NCBI GenBank assembly: GCA_027475525.1
Contig: JAMWFC010000120.1
Coordinates: forward strand, 124,001 to 188,000
DNA length: 64,000 bases
Source of the DNA: Macrolepiota albuminosa
Taxonomy: Eukaryota; Basidiomycota; Agaricomycetes; Agaricales; Agaricaceae
Direction: 5' to 3'
The notes beneath the pieces are model-generated. The model saw only the letters and a program-made list of their open reading frames with translations, was not told the DNA's origin and did not search any database. The position numbers and the translations under genes were made by a program. Below are positions 23,843 through 35,114 of the stretch, piece by piece; position 1 is the stretch's first letter; every line of letters starts with the position of its first letter.

Positions 23843-25310
23843 TGATAGGCTTCTACTCGGACTGAGCACATCAAGAGACATTATAGGCCAACTGACACTT
23901 GACGTACTGAAGACTCTAGCAACCAGTTGGGAATATAGAGCAGCCCTAGCTCTGGCAACCTACTACAGGACTTAGCCATTTACCCTAACCACTAGCTACT
24001 AGGCCTTCAGCACACTCCATTCACATATCCCAAGAACAAAGGAGGCTCAGAACGAATAGTGCTAACACGACGGCAGGAGAGGACTCTAACTAAACCCCAA
24101 TCACTTCCAGAAGGAGCCAGCAGCAGGCGCTGCCATTTGACGAGGCACTTCAATCAGAAGTCTAAAAGGATCAATGATGGCAGCACTGGATATACTTAAA
24201 TCCAACATCTGGACCTGTCAGGAACTGATACAATGAGTAGCGCTGATACTAGCGCTCATGGTGTTTGTCGAGGATTTTTTGATCATACCTCAAAACAACC
24301 TGGCCAATCAGAGTTATAGTAAAAGTGAGCAGACTCGTACAATTCCAAGTCAATATAGAGTCGCCACTGGTCGCTGTGGGTCATAACGCTGTTGGTCGCT
24401 GTCATCCATGTGTTGAAATTGCCTGTTGCATGCATTCCATTATGATCATCATTCTATCCCAAGTTCATTCTATCACATGTATTCCCCATGTGATTATATT
24501 CTATCACATGTATCCACATGTGATTATATTCTATCACATGTATCCATATGTGATTATACTTTATCACATGTATCCTCCATGTGATTATATTCTATCACAT
24601 GTATCCACATGTGATTATTCTTTATTCACATGTATATAGTTTTCCAGTAGTATATAAACTGTAGATAGATCATCTGAAGTCCTCACTCTTTCTGACTTTG
24701 AACTTCAGGTTAGTAATATTTTACTTGCTCAATACACTCTTTCTGACTTTGGACTTCAGCTTTAGTGACAGTTTCTGTCCCCTGTGCTTTGCCTGTCTTT
24801 AACACCATGTGCAAAAGGTTGCCGTTGACAGGTTGCCGTTAGAGGAAACCATGAGGAGAGGTGCTAGGAGGTAGCGCCACAGATGGACTTGTATCTTGGC
24901 AAATACGGTAGCGTATAGTATATAAAATAGCTACTTGACATGTATATAAAAACGAATCGGAATCTCTTGAGCACACAGTTCCACTTAGCGTTCAAATCGT
25001 GCTAGCTTTCTTTAACTTTGCCACTAAGTCAGGCGCTAGCCTTGTCTATCTCATCTTTGTCGTTTACGGTGCCACCTATGGGCACAATACGCTGTGCTAC
25101 TCGTTTTTTCTTCAATATCTTTGTTTAAACTACGACGCTTACCGTCTGCCAGGTAGCCTCTGAAGCTATAATTTAGCGCATCATTTTATCACCTCCATTC
25201 AAGCACACTGGGACCCTGTCAGGACTCCTCACAACTACGCACGCCAAGCGCTGGAGATGGCGTTGTACTGCATATACGTACAGTACATTCAACCACAGTT
25301 GGCGTCATCA
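23843..25310 (+). mobile_element. Solo LTR of the Gy4 family, carrying S5
   Basis: Starts TGATAGGCTTCTACTCGG and ends GGCGTCATCA, like the Gy4 LTR. It is 1069 bp after removing S5 and its duplicated target; the Gy4 LTR is 1071 bp after removing three 77-bp duplications. Flanks CCGG and CCAG suggest a 4-bp target duplication with one change. Confidence 0.88.
24411..24804 (+). mobile_element. S5: family S solo LTR with expanded repeats
   Basis: 394 bp, perfect 5-bp target duplication CCATG at 24406-24410 and 24805-24809. The empty site is visible in the Gy4 LTR near 51757. It contains about five 30-bp units built on TTCTATCACATGTATCC.. (24468-24620). Confidence 0.93.
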
Positions 25311-25857
25311 CCAGCACCCATCCTTTACTCCCTGCTGATATTATAGAAGCAACCTACCTTTAGCCAGCACCTAACAGCATCTTAGCGACTACCAATCTAA
25401 TTGCCAGACGAGCCATTGACCTTCAATGAAGAAAAAAAGATTTACAGCGACTCTACAAAGTAGTCTTTAGCACCTGTCACCAAGCAGCCCTGCACTTCGA
25501 GACCAAACATAGTGCCACTATTAAAGATTACAACTTCCTAAGGAGAGCGCTAATGCTTATGCGCAACTCCAAAATCAAGACCTCTTACAACAAAAAAATG
25601 TCCCCGCGCTATCTGAGACTTTTGGTAGTTATTTCCTGTAACCATGGAGGTGCTTACGTGCTCTGTGAATTAGATGGTTCAGTATTACATTGACCTGTTG
25701 CTACATTTTGCCTATTGCTATATCTCGCCAGAGAACAAGTTGATTTGCCACTTGAAGCACTAGATATTGACACTGCCAAACTTAGAGAACTTGAAGAAAC
25801 TGACTTATTGGACAATGATAATTTGCTGACTCTAGTTGAAGAAGAAGAAAATGATTA
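25311..25857 (+). pseudogene. Gy3 integrase, C-terminal part
   Basis: Resumes collinearity with Gy4 58,615-59,152: LPADIIEATY-like, LMRNSKIKTSYNKKMSPRYL, SCNHGGAYVLCELDGSVL and the acidic tail LEETDLLDNDNLLTLVEEEEND with TAG at about 25858. Several in-frame stops. Confidence 0.83.
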
Positions 25858-26399
25858 GAAAAGACTATATTGATAAGCTCTCTTTTTCTATTACTTACTT
25901 TACTTATCTTTCTTGCCAATACTTACTGTATTATATCCAACAGACATTTCCTTACATAGTCAAGCCACAGTGCTAGCATGTCACCAACGCTTAGCACACT
26001 GTGCAACTCTTGCCAAGAGGTTTTTGCTATGATGACTTACTAAGCATCTTCTCTTTACAGAACTTTGCTAAGATCCCCCTCTAACTGTATTTTACTTATA
26101 AATTTACTTAAAAGACTTACTTTCACAAAACTCAGAATTAATATATACCAAACTACTATTAAAAAGCTATACATAAATGGCCTATCTACACTAAGGTCTA
26201 TCTACTTGCTATCGTTGTCTATCGGCAAGGAATCATCAGAAACTGGCAAAGAGGAGTCACGAAGGGGAAGGAAATCACCCAGCAAGATATTATTGGCAGT
26301 TTGCCAATCCAAGGTGGCTTGGCAATCCGCTTAGTAATTGCAAAAAACATGTAGGCTGTGACTCAAGTTAGAATAGTGCAACTAAAGCACCATGAGCTG
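25858..26399. other. Gy3 spacer between pol and the antisense gene
   Basis: AT-rich, no supported gene. Gy4 carries antisense gene B in the corresponding interval; nothing like it is visible here. Confidence 0.5.
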
Positions 26400-28604
26400 G
26401 CCCTGGACTCATTTTCACTCACACTCCATTGCTATTTCCATCATTGCTGCTCTTCTTAAAAACCTCTCCAGCATCTCCCATGGGTTAAGTGCCACCACTG
26501 GGTACACAAGGTCTTGTCCCAGCCAGTTGAAGGCATCACTAGTAACTGTTGGCTGCAGCTAGGGAGTCCAGGCAGGATTGAGCCTGGTGACTATGGGGTG
26601 CCTAGACTCTAGTCCGGCAATGTCCTCAGGGTCTGATACTTCTCAGGGGGCGACATTACTATAAGGTGGTAGCCAGCGCTACTTTGGCTCCTCCCTGGCA
26701 ACTTCTGCTGCTCCCTCCGCTTCTTCTGCTACCACCTCCCTTGCTGGTGCATCACCCTTGTCACCTTCTTGTCAGGTAGCCAGGGTCTCATCTTCACCCT
26801 CTGCATCTTCATTTCCTCCTGCTGTTGCTGCCTCCTCCTGACTCTCCTCCTGCCGTCTGTACTTATCTCCTATTTTGATATCCTTGGAGGCCTCTTCCCA
26901 CTCCTTCTGAGGTGCTGAGTTGCCAACTACTTTCCGCTCTCCCAACTCCTGTTCCTCACTAAGAGACCTTGCTGCCAAGTAGATGGACAACAGGAGGCTA
27001 CTTGGACCTGCCTCAGAAGCTTGAGGAGGCAGGCGACTTGCTGCTAAGGCCTTCTCTAGGTCTGTCATCTCAGTGTCCTTGGGAACTGGTGAGGGAAAGG
27101 GTGACAATACCACATGAGGGCGCTTGGCCTTGCCCTTCTCTTTGCTTAGGAAAGGGGCTTGTTGTTTTTCTGAGACCAAAGTTCCTTGGCGCTCATTGGC
27201 ACTTCGATTGCTAACAGTCTCTGATCTATTCTCTTGGCATGTTGGCAATGCCAAGGAGGCTTGTCCAATAGCTGCCATACCACTGGCAGCGACCTTCTTC
27301 CTCTGCCTCTCTATGAACTCCCTTGCCCTTCTTATCAAAACTGTGCAGAAAAATGTCTTCTTGACAAGGACATCTGGCACCCTGCCATATTTGCAACTTT
27401 TGGCCCTGTCGATAGTGCATGCGCACTTAAGGACACCACAACAATAGCACAGCTGGGCTCCACAGTCTTCTGGGTCATTGTCCACTCAGCATTTGTCACA
27501 CTGGCACTAAGAGTTAGCAAGAGACTAAAAAAGACAAAGAAGTTACTTACCGCTTCCTGTGCCTCTTTAAATGCCTGCCGGGTCGCCAGGGAAACAGTCT
27601 TCTTCCCCTTTATCTCCTCCATCACAACACTGGCTTCTTGCCCTTCATCAAGGATGGCCTCCTCCCGATACAGCAAAAGCAAACTTTTCAGTTCCTTGTC
27701 ATCAAAGGAACTTTGTGTTGGCACCTACAAAAACTTAGTTGATTTAAGATGAGATTCAAAGAAAGTACCACTCATCACGTATTGAGGAGCTGCCTTGCAA
27801 CCCTGCAAATGTTGTTAGCAACTGTTGGCAACAGCAAGCAAAATCAGCACATACCTTGCATTTAGAAGCTCCTGCTGGCTTCTTTGGTAAGCCCAGCTTG
27901 CTAGCCAGCAACACTGGGCTCAAAGTGCTGCTGGGGCAACTGACCTTGCCAGATCCTTCTGTTACCTCCTGCCTCTTGGCAGCAGGCACTTTCCCTGCAG
28001 CAACTCCCTCCATCTCCTCCACCAACTCCCTGATTCTTTCCCACTCCTCCAAAGTCCTGATAATCTCCTGCACATCCTGAGAGACTTCTTCTTGCCATGC
28101 CACCAGCTCTTTGGCTACCTGCATGCATGCTAAGAGTGCCAACACCTCCTGTTTGCTATGGAACGATAAATCAGACCAAAGCTAAATCAAAAGAATAGGT
28201 TAGGAATACTCACTCTGCTGCAGGCACGCTTACTATTATTGGCAAGGCACCAGACAGAATATTCTCCAGCTTGTCCTCAATGGTTGGAACAAGAGGGGGC
28301 ACCTAGTAACACGATCAGCTAGCGACCTGGCAAGACCTAAAAGCACGTATAAAATGAAAAAAGGCACCAACTAGTTGGCATTGCAATGATCCAAATAGCG
28401 CAAACAACACCACTTCCGCACCTCAATTTCATAGTCCCAGCCTACGCCAAGAACACAAATCTCCAGCCAGCGCTCAAACAACTTTATCATAGCAACAACA
28501 AGGTTTGGAGGCGTCTTTGCACCCACACCCTCAATGCATCTGATAAATTTGTTTGCCTTTTCAATATACATGTGGACTGCATCTTGAGCCTCATAGGATG
28601 GCAC
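26400..28604 (-). pseudogene. Gy3 copy of antisense accessory gene A
   Basis: Minus-strand, intron-containing, decayed homologue of the Gy4 gene at 63879-61292. Exon 1 (28604 leftwards) encodes an alpha-helical block (IEKANKFIRCIEGVG, FERWLEICVLG, EIEVRKWCCLRYLDH). 28145-27756 encode the second block (EVSQDVQEIIRTLEEWERIRELVEEMEG). 27724-27530 encode FDDKELKSLLLLYREEAIL. 27485-26772 encode a Cys cluster (CDKC, NDPEDC, CYCCGVLKCACTID), IRRAREFIERQRK and IGQASLALP, then an acidic Ser/Pro-rich part. Around 26560-26410 lies TSDAFNWLGQDLVYPV, matching the end of the Gy4 protein. It starts 200 bp from the 3' LTR. Function unknown; the Cys cluster could bind zinc. Confidence 0.72.
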
Positions 28605-28803
28605 TGGAGGCAGAGTTGGAATACAGAAAGATATATTATTTTAATAGAGTGCCAAGTAAAAATGAGGAGAAGAAATGAAGTTCAAACTCATGTGCCAAGA
28701 CTATAAACAAAATCTGAAGAATGCACAGACCACTTGTTACAAAAGCGGTAACGGTAACCATATTTGGTGACTGAGGATAGTCAATTTTTCAGTTGGAAGA
28801 AGA

Positions 28804-29729
28804 TGATAGGACCCCATACAGGATTAGTGCATCAACAGCAGGCTACAGCAACATGGCACTGGCTTGAGATACCTTAGCACGTGCTAATTAACCAATTTTG
28901 GCAATATTTAATGGCTGCACATGGCAAAAAGCAGATACAATCAATGATAGTGCCAACAGCAGATAGAAGAACAACTGACAAATAGCATCAGTCACCGGTG
29001 ACAGCGCTTAGTGAGAAGACTGATGATCTATCTAAACTGACAGACAGCTTAGCATTTGACCTTGGCGTCTGACATTGCTTAGCACCTTGATTTGGCGCTT
29101 GACATTGCTTAGTATTTTGAACAGACAGAAGATTGATGGATTGATAGTTTAGCATTGCAATCTGCCACCTGAAGTTGCTAAGTGTCTTGAATGGACAGTA
29201 GGGATCTAAAACCATTGGAGCTACCCTTATAAAATTTTCTAGTTTACTGCACTTTGGCATTATTAGTCACTTGGCAACGGTGAACTCCTTGCAGTATAAA
29301 AGTACTTACTAACTTGTACATAGAAAGCAGAACAGAGTTTCCTGCCCCACTTACTCCAGTCTCCCTTATAGTCTAAATCTCATTTACGGTCAGCAATATC
29401 GAAGTCATTGGCAGTTGCAGACTATCGCTAGCCAACAACATACTCATGCCTTGCAGCTATGGCAGGCCTTAATGACACTTAGACTTTGCTAAGCTTACCA
29501 TGTTCTTGCCACTTACATTGCCATGTTTACTTACCACTTTTTCCATAGGTGCTTTTACCTTAATGCTTGACACTTGCTGACCCCTTTCCAACTTTACCTT
29601 ATTTTCATAGGCACATTCTCTGGGACCTGCCTGGGACTCCCCCCATCACTTTTAGCATGCCCAATGCAAGCTTTTGGCATGGTAACACTATTACTACATT
29701 TGTTATTGACCAAACTTTGAATATCATCA
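28804..29729 (+). repeat. Gy3 3' LTR (926 bp)
   Basis: Starts TGATAGGACCCC, ends ATATCATCA. The right half matches 17736-18175, and the whole matches the reverse complement of 33963-34897. It contains GCAGTATAAAAGTAC as a likely promoter block at about 29290. Confidence 0.9.
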
Positions 29730-32092
29730 ATGGTAGTAGGGAGTAGATCGCAGTACTGCACCTGGGTACAAGGCATGCCCATGCAAATAGAAAGCCTTCT
29801 AACAAAGATGATTAGGAATTTTATATGGGGAAAAAGACACCACACTCATGATAGAAATAAACATGTTACATCTTCCCATGGAACAAGGAGGGCATAAGGT
29901 CCTAAACATAAAGATTAGAAATGAGGCCATTGAACTGATGAAGGTACAATGATACCTAAAAATGGACTTGGAATGTCCAAAGTGGGCCTACATTGCAGAT
30001 AATATCATAAGTGGAAAGGTCGCTAAGAAGTCTAAGAGAAAAAGTACCATCATCCTAAACCCATTTCTGCAAGATACAATAGTTGATACAAGATCTGATG
30101 ACAACTGCCTGCCAATATTGCTATAGAAAATAATATGTACTGCCAAAAAGTATAAAGTGAGCTTTGATCCTCTCTTAATGAGCAAGGACATAAGAAAAGA
30201 CCTATTAATATAGAGACACAAAGGCATGAGTAAGAACAAAAGACTCCAGAAGGACTCCTTGACAATGGTCTGCCTGCACAATACACATGAAATAAGAACA
30301 GTAGACAAGATGAGACAATTTGGTAATCTCCTGGCTGATATTATAGGGAACTACAAAGCATGAAAGAACTGCATGTGCAGGTTGTGCTATAAAATGAGAC
30401 AGGAAGGGTGCTCCAACCCACACAAATGTAGCCTCTCTGCAAGGCTATTTATCAACAAGTTGAAAGCCAAATGGAACCCCAATATACCTATGCCAGTCCA
30501 GAAAGTGAGCAATGAGAAGAGGATATGGCTACTAGAGGATATGCACCGTATATTTAGCCTAGACCTAGGCACAGCAAATCCTCTGAAGGATAGTTTCCAA
30601 GTCTTTACTAACCCAACATATAGCAAGAATAGTGACATAGACTATGGAAGAACACCTGAGAACCCACCCATCCTCACAACAATATACACTGATGGCTCTT
30701 GTGTGAAAAACGATAGAGAAAATGTGGTGGCTGAAGCTGGTATCTGGTTCAGATATGATGATCTGAAGAACAGCTATCAAACGCCCATATTACATAGTGC
30801 AGACAAATAATACTGGAGAAGTGATAGCTATTCTGGAGGCTGCAAGAGCAGTTCCAAATACCCAGTCAATATTAGTAAAAAGCAACTCACAACTAGTAAT
30901 AGATAGCCTCACCACCTTGCTAAGAGAATGAGAGGATAAAGAATGGATTGGGGTGGCAAATAGCTATATAATGCAACTCCTAATAGCAGTTCTCTGGGCA
31001 GAAAAAGTTTAACAATACTAGAAAAAGTCAAGGGTCACTTAGAAGTAGAAGGAAATGAGGAAGCTGACCATCTCGCAAATGAAAGAGCAAAAAAGAACAC
31101 CTAAAATGAGATAGACCTCCGAATCCCCATGGGCTACGACGTGATGGGTGCTAAACTTGCAAAAGCCATACAAGCACTAATGTACAAAGGTATCCTGGAA
31201 ACATGGCTAATACCAGACCAAAGAAAGACCTGCAAAAACCTGGATATGACACACTGGGCAAAGAGAGATGCAACAGGATCTACTCCCATGGATAAAATAA
31301 TATGGAAATTGTTGAGGAGCAAAACTCTGTCAAAAGAAATAAAAAACTTCCTCTGAAGAGCCATGCACAATTTGTATAAGATAGGGAGGTATTGAAATAA
31401 CATATGAGGATATGAGGAAAGAGCCACCTGCACATTGTGCCATGTTAAAAAGTCTATGGGACATATTCTCATGGAGTGTATAGTGTCAGGACAGAAACAT
31501 GTATGGGACTTTATTTGAGAACTAATAGAAATGAGAGGCATAGAATACTCCAAGCTCTTCTTCAGAGACATGCTGGGCTGTGCTATACCAAGCAGAGGAA
31601 AAAACCAAGGAAGGGACAGATTTATGACCATAGTGATATTAAAAGCCACCCATGATATCTAGAAAGCAAGATGTCAGTGGAGAATATTTCAGAACGCTGA
31701 CTCTGAGCATATACTATCAAGAAACAAGATGAGAATGAAAGTATAAGCTGCATTAGAGAGGAAGATAAAGCTGGACTGTTTAGCAACAGATGCAGAAAAA
31801 TTTGGATGTAAAGCCACAGAGCCTAGTTTAGTCAGTAAAACGAGAAAGAATCTCATTCCAGCCTTCTCAACAACCCTCAGGTCATGGAGAAAAAAAACCA
31901 TGGTTTTAGTGGGTATTGACTGAATGTGTGCACTGAGCCCCATACTACATGTGTAAAGGCATTTCTGACAGGGTGAACCCAATTACTTAGGTGTAAAAAC
32001 TTACCCAAGAATGTAGGACAAAAGTTCTGCACATATTCTGACCAGCAGAGGCTGACATTATTGTGTTGTCTGCTGGTTTGCTACAATACCAC

Positions 32093-32124
<32 letters not shown>
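29730..32124 (+). pseudogene. LINE segment 3: thumb, RNase H, C-terminal zinc motif, poly(A)
   Basis: Resumes right after the Gy3 LTR with VQGMPMQIESLLTKMIRNFIWG, the Tad1 RT thumb, then INMLHLPMEQGGHKVLN. 30373-30810 is an open stretch with a knuckle (CRLCYKMRQEGCSNPHKC) and RNase H IYTDGSCVKN. 31129-31356 continues toward the C-terminus, and around 31445 SMGHILMECIVSG matches the terminal zinc motif of Tad1 LINEs. It ends in a poly(A) tail. Many stops, very low CpG. Confidence 0.82.
32094..32124 (+). other. LINE poly(A) tail
   Basis: 31 consecutive A residues directly after the LINE 3' end. A long pure tract is surprising for such a decayed element. Confidence 0.85.
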
Positions 32125-32130
<6 letters not shown>

Positions 32131-32276
32131 GGCCCAGTAAGACATCAGGTGGTTGAGGAGTTGAAGGGTGGAAAGAGACTATGCCTTCTGCCAACTGCTC
32201 TAGCAGGCAGCATGTGCACTGAAGACAAGTTTCTGGCAGAATTCTGCCATAAAGTTCCTCATGGTAGGCTCCAATT
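32125..32276 (-). other. Leader and primer region of a minus-strand Gy3-like element
   Basis: On the minus strand the LTR end at 32277 is followed by AATTGGAGCCTACC (primer-site homologue) and then by the 14-bp palindrome GGCAGAATTCTGCC at 32235-32248, as in Gy3. The element body is cut at 32125 by the LINE poly(A); the rest may lie left of the window. Confidence 0.65.
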
Positions 32277-32379
32277 TGATGATGCCCAAAAGTTGATCAG
32301 CAGCAGACACGGTTTACATCTACTGACCAGGGAAAATGCATTGGACACACTAAATATTGAAGGAGTTCCAGGCAGGTCC

Positions 32380-33127
32380 TGTCACAATCCATCCACCTGC
32401 ATGCTAGCCTATCTCAAAACACCTCTGACAAGCCTCATGACCCTTTAAACTCTGACCAGGACACCATGGGCCAATTGGCTCCAAACACCTCTGGGTATCA
32501 CTGACCATACTGGGCCTCAGCTGATGCACCACCTTTCAAATGATTGGCCCCAACACTCAATCCCTATCTAGTACCTGCCTACTCTGTCACTCCACCAATA
32601 CCCCTCAGATGACCTTCCCAACTGCCCAACCATGTACCCAACAGCCAGACCTCTCAGCCAAGATTCTACCAGATACTCAGACTCACTAGTACCTGATCCC
32701 TGCTTTCAGCAAGTATTTAACCTGTAGCCAGTGTTCCATCATAAGTAGTCTTGATATTGCCTAAACTTTTGCCTTTTGTCTTTGTCTACTTCAATCAATT
32801 TATTTCCCCACTCTCAAAGTCTCCCAGTCTTAAGTCCCAGTCTCCCAGCCTTTGTCTCAGTCTCTTGGTTTCTCCTCAGTATCACTTTACCCTCTACCCA
32901 GCTACATTCCTCTTTATCAACTCTCAGACCTTGTCTGCACCCCTCTCCTCTACTCCCATCAAAGTCCAGTGCTCTGCACAAGCCCCAGAAGACCTCCACA
33001 CCTCTCCTGAATCCCCAGAGCCTGCTTGTCCCCCTTGTTGTAGGTTCAGAATTGCCTGTAGACATCAAGTCTGTCTAGTAAGGACTTGCTCACTTGTAGA
33101 AGCCCCTATAGTCAGCAGAACCTAACA
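32380..33127 (+). mobile_element. T1: solo LTR of a third LTR family
   Basis: 748 bp, TGTCACAATCC to GAACCTAACA, perfect 5-bp target duplication GGTCC (32375-32379, 33128-33132). Pyrimidine-rich interior. The end resembles T2 (GAAG..CCCT..GTCAG). Orientation assigned by the similarity to T2 only. Confidence 0.88.
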
Positions 33128-33962
33128 GGTCCCAGAAAACAAGTTGGAAGCAGGTTTAATGGCAAGATTTGGTGAAGGTCAGTAAGGATAGTTGGTAATG
33201 GAAATGCGGTAAGAGGAGTGCACTAATGACAAAGTGTGCCTAAATAAAAGAGGAGAAGCAGGTATAAGTAAATGCAGCAAGGGGTGCAGCAAGAAAACTA
33301 GAAGCTTAGCAATATCTAAGCTGTGTAATGCCTACTGTAGGTGCAAAACATGTAGGTTTCATAAGCATCACTATGGCAAGCAGGCGTTCAGACAATTGGC
33401 AACTATGAACTTAGTCAGCCCAAAAAAAATCTGAACCATAGGGTGAACTGGGGTGTAAACAGGGTACTCTGTTCTGTTTGTAACTAGTGACAACAGTAAG
33501 TATTTATAGTAAAAATAAGTTCACCATTGCCAAGTAGCTAAGAGTCGCCAAGACATGGTAAACTGTAAAAAATATAATTAAACACTGCACATTAAACTAA
33601 ATAATGAGAAATAAACAAGACTACTGTCCATCTGAATTGTTAGAGGGCATCAAGAAATGTCAGGTGCCAATGGAAAATACCACATTGTCTGTCATGAGTA
33701 ATTGCTATTATTCCCAATGTGTAAGTGCTGTCATTGGCTAGCTGTACCATGTTTTAATGGATTGATGGCACCTGTCCCTGCTTGCCAGTGGAATGATGCC
33801 AGCTGTCATTCCAGCTGCTGCTGGCATTATCGCTGATCAGCTCTATTGCTTGCTATGTGTGGCTGTTGGCTAAGGCCTAAAAATAGATAAACCATGTGCA
33901 CCAAGTTTGGCATGAGTATGGCAAGGTGTCCAGAGCCAATGCTGAGCCTGCGATTGATGCGC

Positions 33963-34897
33963 TGATGACGCCCAAAGTTTGGTCAGTAACAAATATAGTT
34001 ATAGTGTTACCGTACCAATTGCTTGCGTTGGGCGCGCTGTAAGTGTTGTGAGGAGTCCTGGGCAGGTCCCAGAGAACACGCCTATGAAAATGAGGAAAAG
34101 TCGGTAAGGGGGTCAGCAATCGTAACGCGCTAAGGTAAAGCGCCTATGAAGGGAGCGGTAAGTGAACACGGCAACATGAGTGGCAAGAGCGCGGTAAGCT
34201 TAGCGAAGTCTAAGCATCGTAAATGCCTGCTGTAGCTGCAAGGCGCAAATAGGTCGAAAGCTAGCGATAGTCTGCAACTGCCGACGAGCGTGACATTGCC
34301 GACCGTAAATGAAATCTCGAGCATAAGGGAGACTGAAGTAAGGGGAGTAGTAAACTCTGGTCTATTGTTTGATGGGTATGTACAAGTCGGTAAGTACTTT
34401 ATATACTACAAGGAGTTTACCGTCGCCAGTGACCAACCATTGCCAAAGTGCGGTAAATTGGAAAATTTCATAGGGGTAGCTCCAACGGTTTCAGATCCCT
34501 ACCATCCATTCAAGACCCTTAGCGACGCCAGGCAGCAGATCGCGAAGCTAAACCATCAATCCATCACCCTTCTGTTTGTCCAAAATGCTTAGCAATGTTA
34601 GGCGCCAAATCGAGGCGCTAAGCGATGTCAGACGCCAAGGTCAAACGCCAAGCTGTCCGTTAGTTTTTGATAGATCATCTGGCTTCTTGCTAAGCACTGT
34701 TGTCAGTGACTGATGCCATCTGTCAGCTGTCATTCTTTCTGCCGTCGGTGCTATCATTGATCAGATCTGCTTCTTGCCGTGCGTGGCCGTCAAATATCGC
34801 CAAAATTGGTTAATTAGCGTGCGCTAAGGTATCCTGAGCCTGTGCCATGTTGCCATAGCCTGCCGTTGATGCGCTGATCATGTATGGGGTCCTATCA
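33963..34897 (-). mobile_element. Gy3-family solo LTR (M2)
   Basis: 935 bp, closely matching the reverse complement of 28804-29729, and richer in CpG than that copy. Target duplication GCGC (33959-33962, 34898-34901). Nested in M1 near its terminus. Confidence 0.85.
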
Positions 34898-34924
34898 GCG
34901 CCTAGCCTGTGTGGGGTCCTATTA

Positions 34925-35114
34925 CTATTTCTTATGACTACACCTCAACCATGCATGCCAGCATGAAAATGCCACATCTTTTACCACAATATTATAGCAG
35001 GCACTTTGTCTCCCAACTCACTCCAGCTCAATGTAGAAATTGAAACTATGGTGTAGGACAGAGTCCTCACTCAAGACAGAGACTGCTAGACAATAAGACC
35101 TTGCTATATTCTAA
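34925..35114. other. Unassigned spacer between two LTRs
   Basis: No gene or repeat recognised. It may be the diverged outer part of the next LTR or the remainder of an internal region. Confidence 0.3.

Larger units (their letters stand above)
17736..29729 (+). mobile_element. Gy3: large decayed Ty3 element with antisense gene
   Basis: Plus-strand element with related LTRs at both ends (the left one truncated), primer-site region, gag, RT, RNase H and integrase, then an antisense gene before the 3' LTR. It is about 12 kb with insertions. Three further mobile elements sit inside it. Line-by-line comparison with Gy4 shows the same gene order. Coding CpGs of Gy4 are mostly TpG or CpA here. It inserted into the LINE between the RT palm and thumb. 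Confidence 0.85.
32277..34924 (-). repeat. Gy3-like LTR (M1) carrying two nested solo LTRs
   Basis: Left end TGATGATGCCC and right end GGTCCTATTA are the two LTR termini in reverse. Without the insertions at 32380-33132 and 33963-34901 it is about 956 bp, like the Gy3 LTR. The terminal TG has become TA on the minus strand by one transition. Confidence 0.75.

Noticed and set aside
24468..24620. CRISPR-like array of short repeats
   Set aside because: The units are directly adjacent with no unique spacers, lie inside an LTR and occur in a eukaryotic genome; it is a minisatellite.
32751..33125. Ser/Pro-rich plus-strand ORF of 124 codons
   Set aside because: It lies wholly within solo LTR T1 and reflects its pyrimidine-rich composition.
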